This document shows, one piece after another, positions 24,298 to 35,068 of a stretch of 64,000 nt of DNA; the first letter of the stretch is position 1; each line of letters opens with the position of its first letter. Source of the stretch: Streptomyces changanensis (GTDB lineage: Bacteria; Actinomycetota; Actinomycetes; Streptomycetales; Streptomycetaceae); assembly GCF_024600715.1 (NCBI RefSeq), contig NZ_CP102332.1, forward strand, positions 2,232,001 to 2,296,000. The letters are read 5' to 3'. A program made the position numbers and the translations under genes. Under the pieces are notes generated by a model. The model was not told the DNA's origin and did not search any database. It was given only the letters and a program-made list of their open reading frames with translations.

Positions 24298-24912
24298 TCA
24301 CGCCGGCACGCCGTACAGGACGAGGTTCTCCGCGTAGACGCGCTCCTCCGGGTCGAAGGCGCCCGCGCAGGTGACCAGGACGAGCCGGGGGCGGCCCTCC
24401 GCCGAGAACAGGTCGCCGGGCAGGGCCCCCGCCGGATAGGTGCGCCGGGCCACGATGCGGTACGCGTGCCGGGACCCGTCCGCCGCCGCGACGTGCGCGT
24501 ACGCGCCCATCGGCAGGGAGTGCAGCGCCTCGAACGGGCCCGGCCCCTCCTCGGCGGAGTCCAGGTGCCCGGCGATCAGCAGGGTGCCGCGGGCGGCCCC
24601 CGGCGGGGCGCCCAGCGCCCACCAGCCGAGCCGGGACGGGGAGGCCGGCACGTCGAGCGTCCCGCCGGCCCCCGCGACCGGGTCGACCGGCAGGCTGCCG
24701 ACGTGCCCCGGCACGGTGAGGGTGACGGGCGGTGAGTACGCCGGTTCCCTCGCGGGCCCGGAGGCCCTCCCGGTCGGCACGGCTCCCACGTCGGCCGGGG
24801 CGGGCGGCGACGCCGGCAGGAACAGCGCGAGCGCCGCCGACGCGGCGCCCGCGAGCCCGGCCCAGGCCAGGAGGCGGCCGGGACCGGGCTCGGTGGTCAG
24901 CCTGCGGCGCAT
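24298..24912 (-). CDS. Class F sortase
   Basis: A 204-residue membrane-anchored transpeptidase. The N-terminal helix is about 14-34, then a Pro-rich stalk, then the sortase beta-barrel with catalytic H116 (IAGHLDS), C182 (LVTCAG) and R191 (DPEERVY). The short TCAG motif, the compact size and the actinobacterial context fit class F. It would cleave a sorting motif and join a surface protein to a nucleophile or the wall. It is 3 bp downstream of a secreted DUF4142 protein on the same strand, which is its likely cotranscribed partner. Confidence 0.9.
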   Translation of the reverse strand: MRRRLTTEPGPGRLLAWAGLAGAASAALALFLPASPPAPADVGAVPTGRASGPAREPAYSPPVTLTVPGHVGSLPVDPVAGAGGTLDVPASPSRLGWWALGAPPGAARGTLLIAGHLDSAEEGPGPFEALHSLPMGAYAHVAAADGSRHAYRIVARRTYPAGALPGDLFSAEGRPRLVLVTCAGAFDPEERVYAENLVLYGVPA

Positions 24913-24915
24913 GCG

Positions 24916-25617
24916 TCAGCGGGTGTCGTGGCGGCGGATGCGCCCGGCCGCCCAGAAGGCGCCGCCCGCGATGAGCACGCCGCCCACGGCCATCGCCGGC
25001 ACCGCGACGAACGCGGGCACCCCTTCGTCGGCGAGGGCGACCTGGCCGCCGTTGCCCGCGTGGACGGTCTTCGGGGTGGTGTGGGTCGCGGCGCCGTCGT
25101 GGCAGGTACCGCCGCGGACCATGGAGTGGTGGTGGGCCACGATCGGCCGGGCGGCCTTCGCGGCGGCCGTCACCTGGGCGTTCTCGCCCTTGGCTATCTG
25201 ATGGTCGATCATGCCGAGCGTCTTGACGTGGGCGGCGTCCTGCGCCTTCAGCCAGGCGTCGTCGTACGCGCTGCTGCCCGCCTTGGCCATGACGTCGGCC
25301 AGGACCCGCTGCTGTTCGGCGCTGGGGGCGACGGGCAGGTCGACACCCTGCTGGTCGGCGAGGGCCTTCGTCGCCGCGTCCAGCTTCGTGTGGTCGCGTT
25401 CGAGGACGCCGCCGACCTTCTTCACACACTCGGTCGTGGCGTTCTTCCGGGCGTCCCGGCCGGCGGCTATCTCGGTCAGGTTGCCCTGGTGGGCCGCGCG
25501 CAGGAACGCGCTGTCGGTGGGGCTCGCGTCGTCTGCGGCGAAGGCCGGTACGGCGGCTATGCCGGAGAGGGAGAGGCAGGTGAGGGCCGTCGCGGCCCAG
25601 AAGTGGTGCGTGCGCAT
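24916..25617 (-). CDS. Secreted DUF4142 protein with C-terminal membrane anchor
   Basis: A 233-residue protein. The signal peptide ends near AFA; then comes a helical DUF4142 (ferritin-like) domain (DSAFLRAAHQGNLTEIAAGR, LADVMAKAG, MIDHQIAKGENAQV). A low-complexity His/Thr region leads to a C-terminal hydrophobic helix VPAFVAVPAMAVGGVLIAGG with a basic tail RIRRHDTR. Helix plus basic tail looks like a wall-sorting tail, but I see no LPxTG or LAxTG before it (only LADEG). ATG 25617 was chosen because the signal peptide starts there. It precedes the sortase gene in one operon. Confidence 0.85.
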   Translation of the reverse strand: MRTHHFWAATALTCLSLSGIAAVPAFAADDASPTDSAFLRAAHQGNLTEIAAGRDARKNATTECVKKVGGVLERDHTKLDAATKALADQQGVDLPVAPSAEQQRVLADVMAKAGSSAYDDAWLKAQDAAHVKTLGMIDHQIAKGENAQVTAAAKAARPIVAHHHSMVRGGTCHDGAATHTTPKTVHAGNGGQVALADEGVPAFVAVPAMAVGGVLIAGGAFWAAGRIRRHDTR

Positions 25618-25770
25618 GGCGTCGTCGTCATCCGTTCGTGTGGGTCGGCTCTCGGCCCGGCGGGTGGCGGGCCGCACCACCATCGGGACACGGCTCACGG
25701 CCGGCCGCCATCGGCGGTAGTGCGAACGGGGGGCGGCTCACCCGGACGGCGGGGACCCGGCCGTCGCCGT

Positions 25771-25820
25771 GGCGCACCGGGGCGAACCGGGGCGAACCGG
25801 GGCGAACCGGGGCGAACCGC
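25771..25820. repeat. 10-bp tandem array upstream of LuxR-type regulator
   Basis: Five consecutive 10-base units GGCGAACCGG run from 25771 to 25820. The first reads GGCGCACCGG and the last GGCGAACCGC. The period is close to one DNA turn, so all copies face the same side. They end about 98 bp before the regulator start and lie in the divergent promoter with the DUF4142 operon. Confidence 0.85.
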
Positions 25821-25917
25821 CCAGAGTCGCGCCCGCCGCCCACGGCGCACAGGACTTGGCCTGGACTCGCCATTCCCCCCACACCCCCCTTGTCACCGTA
25901 CGGAGTCACATGAGTAC

Positions 25918-26703
25918 ATGGAGTGGCGTACGTTCCTTGGCGATGACGGGGGGTGGTCGGCCGTGGCGAACGTCCCTGTCTCCGTGCTCGGCCAAAGGGC
26001 GGCACGGGAGGCGGTACCGGCGCGGGCGGCTCCCCCGCTGGCGCCCCGACCGGCGGGCCAGCCGGTGCGGGGGACGCGGCACATCTGCGCCGCCCTCGCG
26101 GCCCTCACCGAGTCGGCCCGCCGTGAGCTGCTGACCTTCGACGACCCGGCGGCCGCGCTGCGCCAGCCGATCCCCGAACCCATCCTGGAACTGGTCGTGA
26201 CGTGCGTGCGCATGGCGACCGAGCGGGTCCGGACGGTCCGCCAGGTGGTACCGCGCCACGCGCTGGCCCGGGTCACCGCGGCCGACCTGGCCGCGACGGC
26301 GCGGCTGCCCGGCCGGGCCCGGCTGACGGACACGATCCCGTTCAAGATGATCGTCGTCGACCGGGCGGTCGCGGCCGTCCCCCTCGACCTGGAGCTCCTC
26401 CACAACGGGTTGCTGCTGATCCGGGACCCGGTCGTCGTCCAGGCGCTGGTGCGGGCGCACCACGCCTGGTGGGACGCCGGAGAGGACATCGGCGAGGCGT
26501 CACCCGGGGGCGCCGCGCCGCCACCGCAGCTGCGCCCCGTGCTGGACGCGCTGCTGGCCGGGCTCACCGACGAGACGGCCGCGGCCCGCCTGGGCATATC
26601 GGGCCGCACGTACAGCCGCAGGGTGGGCGAACTGCTGGCCGCGCTGGGCACGACGAGCCGCTTCCGCGCGGGGGCGGAGGCGGCACGGCGCGGCTGGCTG
26701 TGA
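25918..26703 (+). CDS. LuxR-type HTH regulator with TrmB-like sensor
   Basis: A 261-residue regulator. The C-terminal HTH (about 205-261: LLAGLTDETAAARLGISGRTYSRRV, ending RFRAGAEAARRGWL) is the form common in Streptomyces orphan LuxR proteins. The middle section (VRQVVPRHAL, DTIPFKMIVVDRAVAAVPLD, LLIRDPVVVQALVRAHHAWW) resembles the PLD-like effector domain of TrmB-family regulators. The ligand is unknown. ATG 25918 has only a distant GGAG, so the start could be a few codons off. The 10-bp tandem array lies upstream and may be its own operator. Confidence 0.8.
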   Translation: MEWRTFLGDDGGWSAVANVPVSVLGQRAAREAVPARAAPPLAPRPAGQPVRGTRHICAALAALTESARRELLTFDDPAAALRQPIPEPILELVVTCVRMATERVRTVRQVVPRHALARVTAADLAATARLPGRARLTDTIPFKMIVVDRAVAAVPLDLELLHNGLLLIRDPVVVQALVRAHHAWWDAGEDIGEASPGGAAPPPQLRPVLDALLAGLTDETAAARLGISGRTYSRRVGELLAALGTTSRFRAGAEAARRGWL

Positions 26704-26805
26704 CACACCGCGCCGATGCCGTGCCCACCTGCCGCCGGGCCGGGGCCCGCTCCGGGCCGGGCAGACCCGCTCCGGGCGAGGTCGGACCTGCCTGAGTGCG
26801 GAGCC

Positions 26806-26940
26806 TGCTCCGTGCCGGACCTGCCTCAGTGCGGGGCCGGGGCCCGGAGGAGAGCCGACCTGCTCCGTGCCGGACCTGCCTCAGTGCGGGGCCGGGGCCT
26901 GGAGGTGGGCCGGCCTGCTCCGTGCCGGGCCGGGCCGGCG
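26806..26940. repeat. 55-bp tandem repeat
   Basis: Copies start at 26806, 26861 and 26916 with TGCTCCGTGCCGGACCTGCC as the opening of the first two. The third keeps only its first dozen bases before diverging. A copy of the inner GGACCTGCCT-AGTGCGG part also lies at 26784. Confidence 0.85.
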
Positions 26941-27023
26941 CGCCCCCGAGCCGGTGACCGTCTCGGCAGCCTCGGCCGTCCGGCTCGGCCCCGGTGGTCC
27001 GGCTCGGTGACGCCGGCGTCCGT

Positions 27024-27090
27024 CCCGGCAGCCCCGGCGGCCCCAGCGGCCCCGGCGGCCCCGGCAGCCCCGGCGGCCCCGGCGGTCCCG
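27024..27090. repeat. 9-bp C-rich array, G-quadruplex-prone on the other strand
   Basis: Seven or so units of CCCCGGCGG or CCCCGGCAG follow each other. On the minus strand this gives regularly spaced G4 runs just downstream of the ABC transporter operon, where they could stall polymerase. Confidence 0.75.
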
Positions 27091-27153
27091 CTTGGTGGCA
27101 CCGGCCGGCCCGGGGGGCGTCGACGTCCCGCCCGGGGGCGTCGTCCGTGTGCC

Positions 27154-28007
27154 CTACGACACGATGTCCTTGCGGGCGAAGCCGCGGAAGGCGAGGGCGA
27201 AGAGGACCGTCGCGCAGGCCACGGAGACCGCCGCGCCCTTGATCATGCCGCCCCACTCCAGCTGCGGCTGGAGGGCGTCGATCCAGGCGTACTGCCAGTG
27301 CGCGGGCAGGAACTCCCGCCAGTCGCCGAGCGCGGTCACCGCGTCGAGGACGTTGCCGACGATGGTCAGGCCGACGGCGCCGCCCACGGCGCCCAGCGGC
27401 GCGTCGGTGCGGGTGGAGAGCCAGAAGGCGAGCCCGGCGGTGACCAGCTGGGAGACGAAGACGAACGCCACGGCGACCGCCAGCCGCCCGAGGCTGTCGA
27501 CCGCGGGCAGGGCGCCGCCGGTCGGCAGCCGCAGCGGCCCCCACCCGTACGCGACGGTGCCGGCGGCCAGCGCGACGAGCGGCAGCAGCACCATCGCGGC
27601 GGCGCTGAAGGCGAGCGCCACCACGAGCTTCGACCACAGCAGCCGGGCCCGCGGGACGGGCGCGGCGAGCAGGTAGCGCAGCGACGACCAGCCGGCCTCG
27701 GAGGCCACGGTGTCCCCGCAGAACAGCGCCACGGGGATGACCAGCAGGAAGCCGGCCGAGACGAACAGGCACGTCGCGGCGAAGTTCGCGGCCGACGCCG
27801 TCGCCGTGTCCATCAGGGTGATCCGCCGGTCCGGCCCGTCGTCGTCACCGCCACCGATGGCGAAGGCGGCGATGAGGACGAACGGCAGGGCGGCCAGGAC
27901 CGCGCCCATCACGACCGTGCGGCGCCGCTTGAGCTGGCGCACCGCCTCGACGCGCAGGGGCAGGGTGTGCCCGGCGCGGTAGCCGGGCGCCGAGTCGAGC
28001 AGCGCGG

Positions 28008-28011
<4 letters not shown>
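27154..28011 (-). CDS. ABC-2 type transporter permease
   Basis: A 285-residue membrane protein with about six helices. A cytoplasmic start with RQLKRRRTVV precedes helix 1; a large first loop (GGGDDDGPDRRITLMDT) and helices AANFAATCLFVSAGFLLVI, VVALAFSAAAMVLLPLVALA and others follow; it ends FRGFARKDIVS. ABC-2 permeases dimerise and work with a separate ATPase. The partner is encoded directly upstream in the same operon, with a 4-bp overlap (28008-28011), as the C-terminal part of a hydrolase fusion. Substrate unknown. Confidence 0.9.
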
Positions 28012-30818
<2,807 letters not shown>

Positions 30819-31192
30819 CCCTTGACCCTAAACGGCGCGCGACGGTCGCCGGGGTGCCGCCGGTCGGAAGTCTGCCGCCTCCTCAGGGACGACGCGGTGG
30901 CGTCCCCGTACCACGGGCGCGGTAGACGCAAGCGGACGAAGGGGACGACCCGGCGTGGGGATCCGGCCTGCGGCGCGGACCGCCGCACCCGGCCGCCCGG
31001 TTGCCGCGCCGCCGCACCGGCCGCCCACCCTCCGGTTGCCCGTGGGCCGGGCGCGGCGGGCGGCCGGTGCGGCGGGCGCGGCCGACCCGACGGCCCAGCC
31101 GGGCGGCGGGCGGGGGCCGGCCCGACCGCGGGCCGTCCCGGAGACGGCCGGCCGCGGTGCCGGGGCGCCGCGACCGGCCCCGGCGACCGGGC
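30819..31192. other. Spacer between hydrolase-ABC fusion and MmsA genes
   Basis: This 374-bp region contains the promoter of the leftward fusion gene and the 3' region of mmsA. Apart from one hairpin it is featureless GC-rich sequence and I see no gene. Confidence 0.6.
31131..31149 (-). terminator. Hairpin downstream of mmsA
   Basis: GGCCGTC (31131-31137) pairs with GACGGCC (31143-31149) over a 5-base loop, about 45 bp past the mmsA stop. Confidence 0.4.
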
Positions 31193-32695
31193 TCAGTGGT
31201 TGCGGGGGAAGCCCAGGTCCACGCCGGCCGGGGCGTCCGCCGGGTCGGGCCAGCGGGTCGTGACGACCTTGCCGCGCGTGTAGAAGTGCACGCCGTCGTT
31301 GCCGTAGATGTGGTGGTCGCCGAAGAGGGAGTCCTTCCAGCCGCCGAAGGAGTGGTAGCCGACGGGGACCGGGATCGGCACGTTCACCCCGACCATGCCC
31401 GCCTCGACCTCCATCTGGAAGCGGCGGGCCGCGCCGCCGTCCCGGGTGAAGATCGCGGTGCCGTTCCCGTAGGGCGAGGCGTTGATGAGCGCGACGCCCT
31501 CCTCGTACGTCTCGGCGCGCAGCACGCACAGCACCGGGCCGAAGATCTCCTCCTGGTACGCGCGGGCGGTGGTGGGCACCTTGTCGAGCAGGGCCGGGCC
31601 CATCCAGTACCCCTCCTCGTGCCCCTCCACGACGCAGTCGGTGCCGTCGAGGACGACCTCACACCCTTCGGCGGCGGCGCCGGTGACGTACGAGGCGACC
31701 TTCTCGCGGTGGGCGGCGGTGACGAGCGGGCCCATCTCGGAGGACGGGTCGCCACCGGGACCGACCTTGATCTTCTCGGCGCGCTCGCGGATCTTCCCGA
31801 CGAGGGCGTCGCCGACGGCGCCGACCGCGACGACGGCGGAGATCGCCATGCACCGCTCGCCCGCGGAGCCGTAGGCCGCGGAGACCGCGGCGTCGGCGGC
31901 CGCGTCGAGGTCGGCGTCGGGGAGCACGAGCATGTGGTTCTTGGCGCCGCCGAGCGCCTGGACGCGCTTGCCGTGCGCGGTCGCGGTCGTGTGGATGTAC
32001 CGGGCGATCGGCGTGGAGCCGACGAAGGAGACGGCGGCGACGTCCGGGTGGACGAGGAGCGCGTCGACCGCCTCCTTGTCGCCGTGAACGACGTTGAGGA
32101 CGCCGTCGGGCAGCCCGGCCTCCGCGAACAGCTCGGCGAGGCGGAGGGAGGCCGACGGGTCCTTCTCGCTGGGCTTGAGGACGAAGGTGTTGCCGCACGC
32201 GATGGCGAGCGGGAACATCCACATCGGCACCATCGCCGGGAAGTTGAACGGGCTGATGCCGGCGACCACGCCGAGCGGCTGCCGGATCGACGCGACGTCG
32301 ACCCGGTGCGACACCTGGGTGGAGAGCTCGCCCTTCAGCTGGGTGGTGATCCCGCACGCCAGCTCCACGATCTCCAGGCCGCGGGCGACCTCGCCGAGGG
32401 CGTCGGAGTGGACCTTGCCGTGCTCGGCGGTGACGATCGCGGCGATCTCGTCGCGGTGCGCGTCCAGCAGCGCGCGGTAGCGGAAGAGGACGGCGGTGCG
32501 CTGCGCGAGCGACGACGTGCCCCAGGTCGTGTAGGCGGCCCGGGCGGCGGCGACCGCCGCGTCGACCTCGTCGGCGGAGGCGAGCGCGACGCGCGTGCCG
32601 ACCTCGCCCGTCGCCGGGTTCGCGACCGGGCCCCAGCGGTCCGACGTGCCCTCGACGGTCTTGCCACCGATCCAGTGGTGGACGGTCTTCGTCAT
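31193..32695 (-). CDS. mmsA: Methylmalonate-semialdehyde dehydrogenase (CoA-acylating)
   Basis: A 500-residue aldehyde dehydrogenase of the CoA-dependent MmsA/IolA type. It has VAGISPFNFPAMVPMWMFP, LKPSEKDP, SFVGSTPIARYI, the catalytic cysteine C282 in GERCMAIS, and EIFGPVLCV. It converts (methyl)malonate semialdehyde with CoA and NAD+ to propionyl- or acetyl-CoA, the last step of valine, beta-alanine or inositol breakdown. The length is standard. ATG 32695 follows GAAGGAG. It faces away from a small HTH gene across a 373-bp promoter region. No other inositol genes are adjacent, so valine catabolism is equally likely. Confidence 0.93.
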   Translation of the reverse strand: MTKTVHHWIGGKTVEGTSDRWGPVANPATGEVGTRVALASADEVDAAVAAARAAYTTWGTSSLAQRTAVLFRYRALLDAHRDEIAAIVTAEHGKVHSDALGEVARGLEIVELACGITTQLKGELSTQVSHRVDVASIRQPLGVVAGISPFNFPAMVPMWMFPLAIACGNTFVLKPSEKDPSASLRLAELFAEAGLPDGVLNVVHGDKEAVDALLVHPDVAAVSFVGSTPIARYIHTTATAHGKRVQALGGAKNHMLVLPDADLDAAADAAVSAAYGSAGERCMAISAVVAVGAVGDALVGKIRERAEKIKVGPGGDPSSEMGPLVTAAHREKVASYVTGAAAEGCEVVLDGTDCVVEGHEEGYWMGPALLDKVPTTARAYQEEIFGPVLCVLRAETYEEGVALINASPYGNGTAIFTRDGGAARRFQMEVEAGMVGVNVPIPVPVGYHSFGGWKDSLFGDHHIYGNDGVHFYTRGKVVTTRWPDPADAPAGVDLGFPRNH

Positions 32696-33068
32696 GGCGT
32701 GCGTACTCCTTCGCAGATGGCGGCGTCGGGCTGATCCCACCACGCCCGGCGCGGACGGCGCGCCGGACACTGTGTCGGGCGTTTCGGGGTCGTCGTAGAC
32801 ACGTGCGCGGCGCGGACGGCGCCCCGCGGGCGTGCGGGCCGCCGGACCACGACCGGTCCCTACCCGCATTGCGTCACGGAGGTCGCACCGATGTCACGTT
32901 TGTCGCCATGACGCGGGTGTTCGGTCACGGTCGTTCAACAGCCTGCCCCCTCCTGGTCACTCTCCGTCCACGGGCGGGCACAGCCCTGGTGATCACCAGT
33001 CCGCACCGCGGCTCCCCCGACGGCCCTCCCGGGTCGCGCCGCGGCGCGCGCAGGGAGGTGCCACCGAG
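32696..33068. promoter_or_regulatory. Divergent promoter region mmsA / small HTH gene
   Basis: These 373 bp should hold both promoters. I see no clear palindromic operator. A stretch with unusually low GC for the window (near 32890-32945, CACGTTTGTCGCC and GGTCACGGTCGTTCAAC) is the best promoter candidate. Confidence 0.5.
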
Positions 33069-33266
33069 ATGACGGACAGAAGGCTCTGGTCGTACAAGGA
33101 GATCGCGGCGCACATCAAGGTGCAGCCGGACACCGTCCGTTCGTACCGCAAGCACGGGCTGCTGCCCGAGCCGGACCACGTGGAGGGCGGCAAGCCCTAC
33201 TGGTACGCGGACACCATCCGCACCTGGGTGGCCAACCGGCCCGGGAACCGGGCGCGCGGCACCTGA
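33069..33266 (+). CDS. Small helix-turn-helix protein (MerR/AlpA-like)
   Basis: A 65-residue DNA-binding protein with little beyond a winged HTH: WSYKEIAAHIKVQPDTVRSY is the helix-turn-helix, then RKHGLLPEPDHVEGGKPYW and RTWVANRP. This matches the short MerR/excisionase-like family. An excellent AGGGAGGTG precedes ATG 33069. It may regulate mmsA, which diverges from it, but targets are unknown. Confidence 0.85.
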   Translation: MTDRRLWSYKEIAAHIKVQPDTVRSYRKHGLLPEPDHVEGGKPYWYADTIRTWVANRPGNRARGT

Positions 33267-33473
33267 CCCCCCGCGGACCACCCTTCGGCACCCGAGGGGC
33301 TCCGACCCCGCGCCGCCTCCCGGCGCGGGGCCGCGGCCGCGGCGGCACCCGGCCCGGAGGAGAGCCGTCGGTCGCGGCGACAACCCAACCGGCCCGGCGG
33401 CCGCGAGTCGTGGCGACCGGCAGCGGACGCCCACCGGTTGCGGATACGCCGTCCGGTCGCCTTCGATCGCGCC

Positions 33474-34103
33474 ATGACCGACTTCTCTCACAAACCCACG
33501 CTCACCGGTGACCGGGTGGTCCTGCGCCCCCTGACCGCCGCCGACACGGAGACGATGGCCGGGGTCATCGACGACCCGGAGACGGCGCGGCTCACCGGCA
33601 GCGCCGGCCACCCGCCCTTCACCATCGAGCGGCTGCGCGCCTGGTACGCCTCGCGCGCCGAGCAGACCGACCGGCTCGACCTCGGTCTGGTCGACCGGGC
33701 CTCCGGGGAGCTGGTGGGCGAGCTGGTGTTGCACGAGTGGGACGAGCCGAACCGCAGCTGCGGGTTCCGGATCGCGATCGGCCCGCACGGCCGCGACCGG
33801 GGGCTGGGCACGGAGGCCGTCCGTCTGCTCCTCGGGTACGGCTTCGAACGGCTGGGCCTCCACCGCATCCATCTGGAGGTCTACGCGTTCAACCCGCGGG
33901 CCCTGCGGGTCTACGAGCGCGTCGGCTTCGTCCGGGAGGGGGTGGGGCGGGAGGCTCTGCTGCACGGGGGCGAGTGGATCGACGCCGTACGGATGGCGAT
34001 CCTGGCACCGGAGTGGGCCCGCCACCACGGCCACGTCGACGACGGCGGGCGCGGCGCACACGGCGAGGGCGGCGGCGGGGGCGCTGGAATTCATACCCCC
34101 TAG
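33474..34103 (+). CDS. GNAT family N-acetyltransferase
   Basis: A 209-residue acetyltransferase of the RimJ/RimL-like GNAT branch: LTGDRVVLRPLTAADTETM at the start, then the acetyl-CoA loop GRDRGLGTEAVRLLLGYGF, and NPRALRVYERVGFVREG with the C-terminal strand. It probably acetylates a protein N-terminus, amino sugar or small amine. No clear ribosome site lies before ATG 33474, so it may be leaderless. Its last codons and stop form the left half of a copper operator for the next gene. The Gly/His-rich tail (about 185-209) is not part of the fold. Confidence 0.88.
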   Translation: MTDFSHKPTLTGDRVVLRPLTAADTETMAGVIDDPETARLTGSAGHPPFTIERLRAWYASRAEQTDRLDLGLVDRASGELVGELVLHEWDEPNRSCGFRIAIGPHGRDRGLGTEAVRLLLGYGFERLGLHRIHLEVYAFNPRALRVYERVGFVREGVGREALLHGGEWIDAVRMAILAPEWARHHGHVDDGGRGAHGEGGGGGAGIHTP

Positions 34104-34109
34104 GGGTAT
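34093..34109 (+). promoter_or_regulatory. CsoR-like copper operator
   Basis: ATACCCCCTAGGGGTAT is a palindrome with 7-bp arms and 3-base centre that matches the known CsoR operator type of actinobacteria (TACCCC...GGGGTA). It lies 57 bp upstream of the copper chaperone start and its centre is the TAG stop of the acetyltransferase gene. Copper binding to CsoR would release it. Confidence 0.8.
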
Positions 34110-34165
34110 ACCCTGGCTCCGTACCGGGGTACCACCCCCCTCCCCCGTCACAGAGGAGAAGCACC

Positions 34166-34483
34166 ATGACCGCCGAGACGACGAAGAACGAGCTGCCCCA
34201 GGTGGGCGGCGGCTCCTGCTGCTCGTCCGCCGGCGCGGGCCACGCGGGCGCCGCCGGGGAGCAGGCCGCCGACGTCACGACCGTGTACGAGGTCAAGGGC
34301 ATGACCTGCGGCCACTGCGAGGGCGCCGTCTCGCAGGAGCTCTCCGCCCTCGACGGGGTGACCTCGGTGCGGGCCGTCGCCTCCACCGGCAAGGTCACCG
34401 TCGTCTCGCGGGCGCCGCTGGACGAGGAGGCGGTCCGGGCCGCCGTGGACGAGGCCGGCTACGAGCTGCTCGGCACGGCCTGA
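34166..34483 (+). CDS. copZ: Copper chaperone (HMA domain) with Cys-rich leader
   Basis: A 105-residue protein. The C-terminal HMA domain (about 38-105) has the metal site GMTCGHCEGAV with C48 and C51, followed by the usual ferredoxin-like pattern. An extra N-terminal part contains a CC pair (C18, C19) and a Gly/Ala/His stretch that may add metal ligands. The protein carries Cu(I) to export ATPases or CsoR. The CsoR-like palindrome upstream supports copper induction. AGAGGAGAA precedes ATG 34166. No copper ATPase gene is nearby. Confidence 0.92.
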   Translation: MTAETTKNELPQVGGGSCCSSAGAGHAGAAGEQAADVTTVYEVKGMTCGHCEGAVSQELSALDGVTSVRAVASTGKVTVVSRAPLDEEAVRAAVDEAGYELLGTA

Positions 34484-35068
34484 ACCCCGCGCCGCCCGCC
34501 CCACCGCACCTCACCCCGCACACCCGTACGGGCCGTACCGCGACAAATGCCGTAGTACGGCCCGTCCTGCCTGTGCCGCCGGAACGGACGTTCACGTGAA
34601 TTCACCTTCACGTGACTCACCAGACCTTCACAAAGAGACCTAGATCACAGATATTTGGGGGTAACCATTCGGACGGCTCGCGAGTCTGAATGGGCGATGC
34701 CGAGAACGTCTTGGGGGACGTTCATGGGATGTCTTGGGGGACGTCCCAGGCAAGCGTTGGCCGGGGCACGCGCAACCGGGGAGCTTTGAGCGGCCCTCCC
34801 GTCCGTGCGTACCCCGGCAGATCGCACGCGAGCTTCTGCCGGACAACGGCAGACGCCCGGGCCGGATCCCGTGGGGGGAATCCGCACCGGGGAAACGGGA
34901 AGCGCCCCGCTCACCGACCCGTGGGGGGATCGGCTGGCGGGGCGCTTTTCCGTACCGGCGCCGGCCACGCGTACGCGGCCGGCGGCGTCGGGGTCGACCC
35001 GGGGTGCCGGGGTCGGCCCGGGACGTCGGGTCGAACCGGGATGTCGGGTCGAGCCGGGAGTACCGGCG
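34484..35068. other. Leader-like intergenic region without an ORF
   Basis: These 585 bp between copZ and citrate synthase hold no convincing gene but much structure. The palindrome TTCACGTGAA (34591-34600) has a second TTCACGTGA at 34607-34615. CATTCGGAC-N9-GTCTGAATG (34666-34692) is a near-perfect inverted repeat. Two related sites follow, AACGTC-N6-GACGTT (34705-34722) and GATGTC-N6-GACGTC (34728-34745), both with the same TTGGGG centre. A strong hairpin with T4 tail ends the unit at 34949. Together this reads as promoter/operators, a transcribed leader of about 200 nt and a terminator, hence a possible small RNA or attenuated leader. Confidence 0.5.
34900..34949. terminator. Terminator with T-tail between copZ and gltA
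   Basis: AAGCGCCCCGC (34900-34910) pairs with GCGGGGCGCTT (34937-34947), followed by TT, with an inner CCGA/TCGG pairing in the loop. It is about 120 bp downstream of the leftward gltA stop and works in either direction. Confidence 0.75.

Larger units (their letters stand above)
26704..27153. other. Convergent spacer made of repeats, no gene seen
   Basis: These 450 bp between the regulator and the ABC permease hold only low-complexity DNA: a 55-bp tandem repeat and a 9-bp C-rich array (both listed separately). Frames through it encode Gly/Ala/Pro strings and I do not accept them as genes. Confidence 0.7.

Noticed and set aside
26826..27101. Collagen-like Gly/Ala frame on the minus strand
   Set aside because: It arises from the 9-bp C-rich array and has no start signal or domain.
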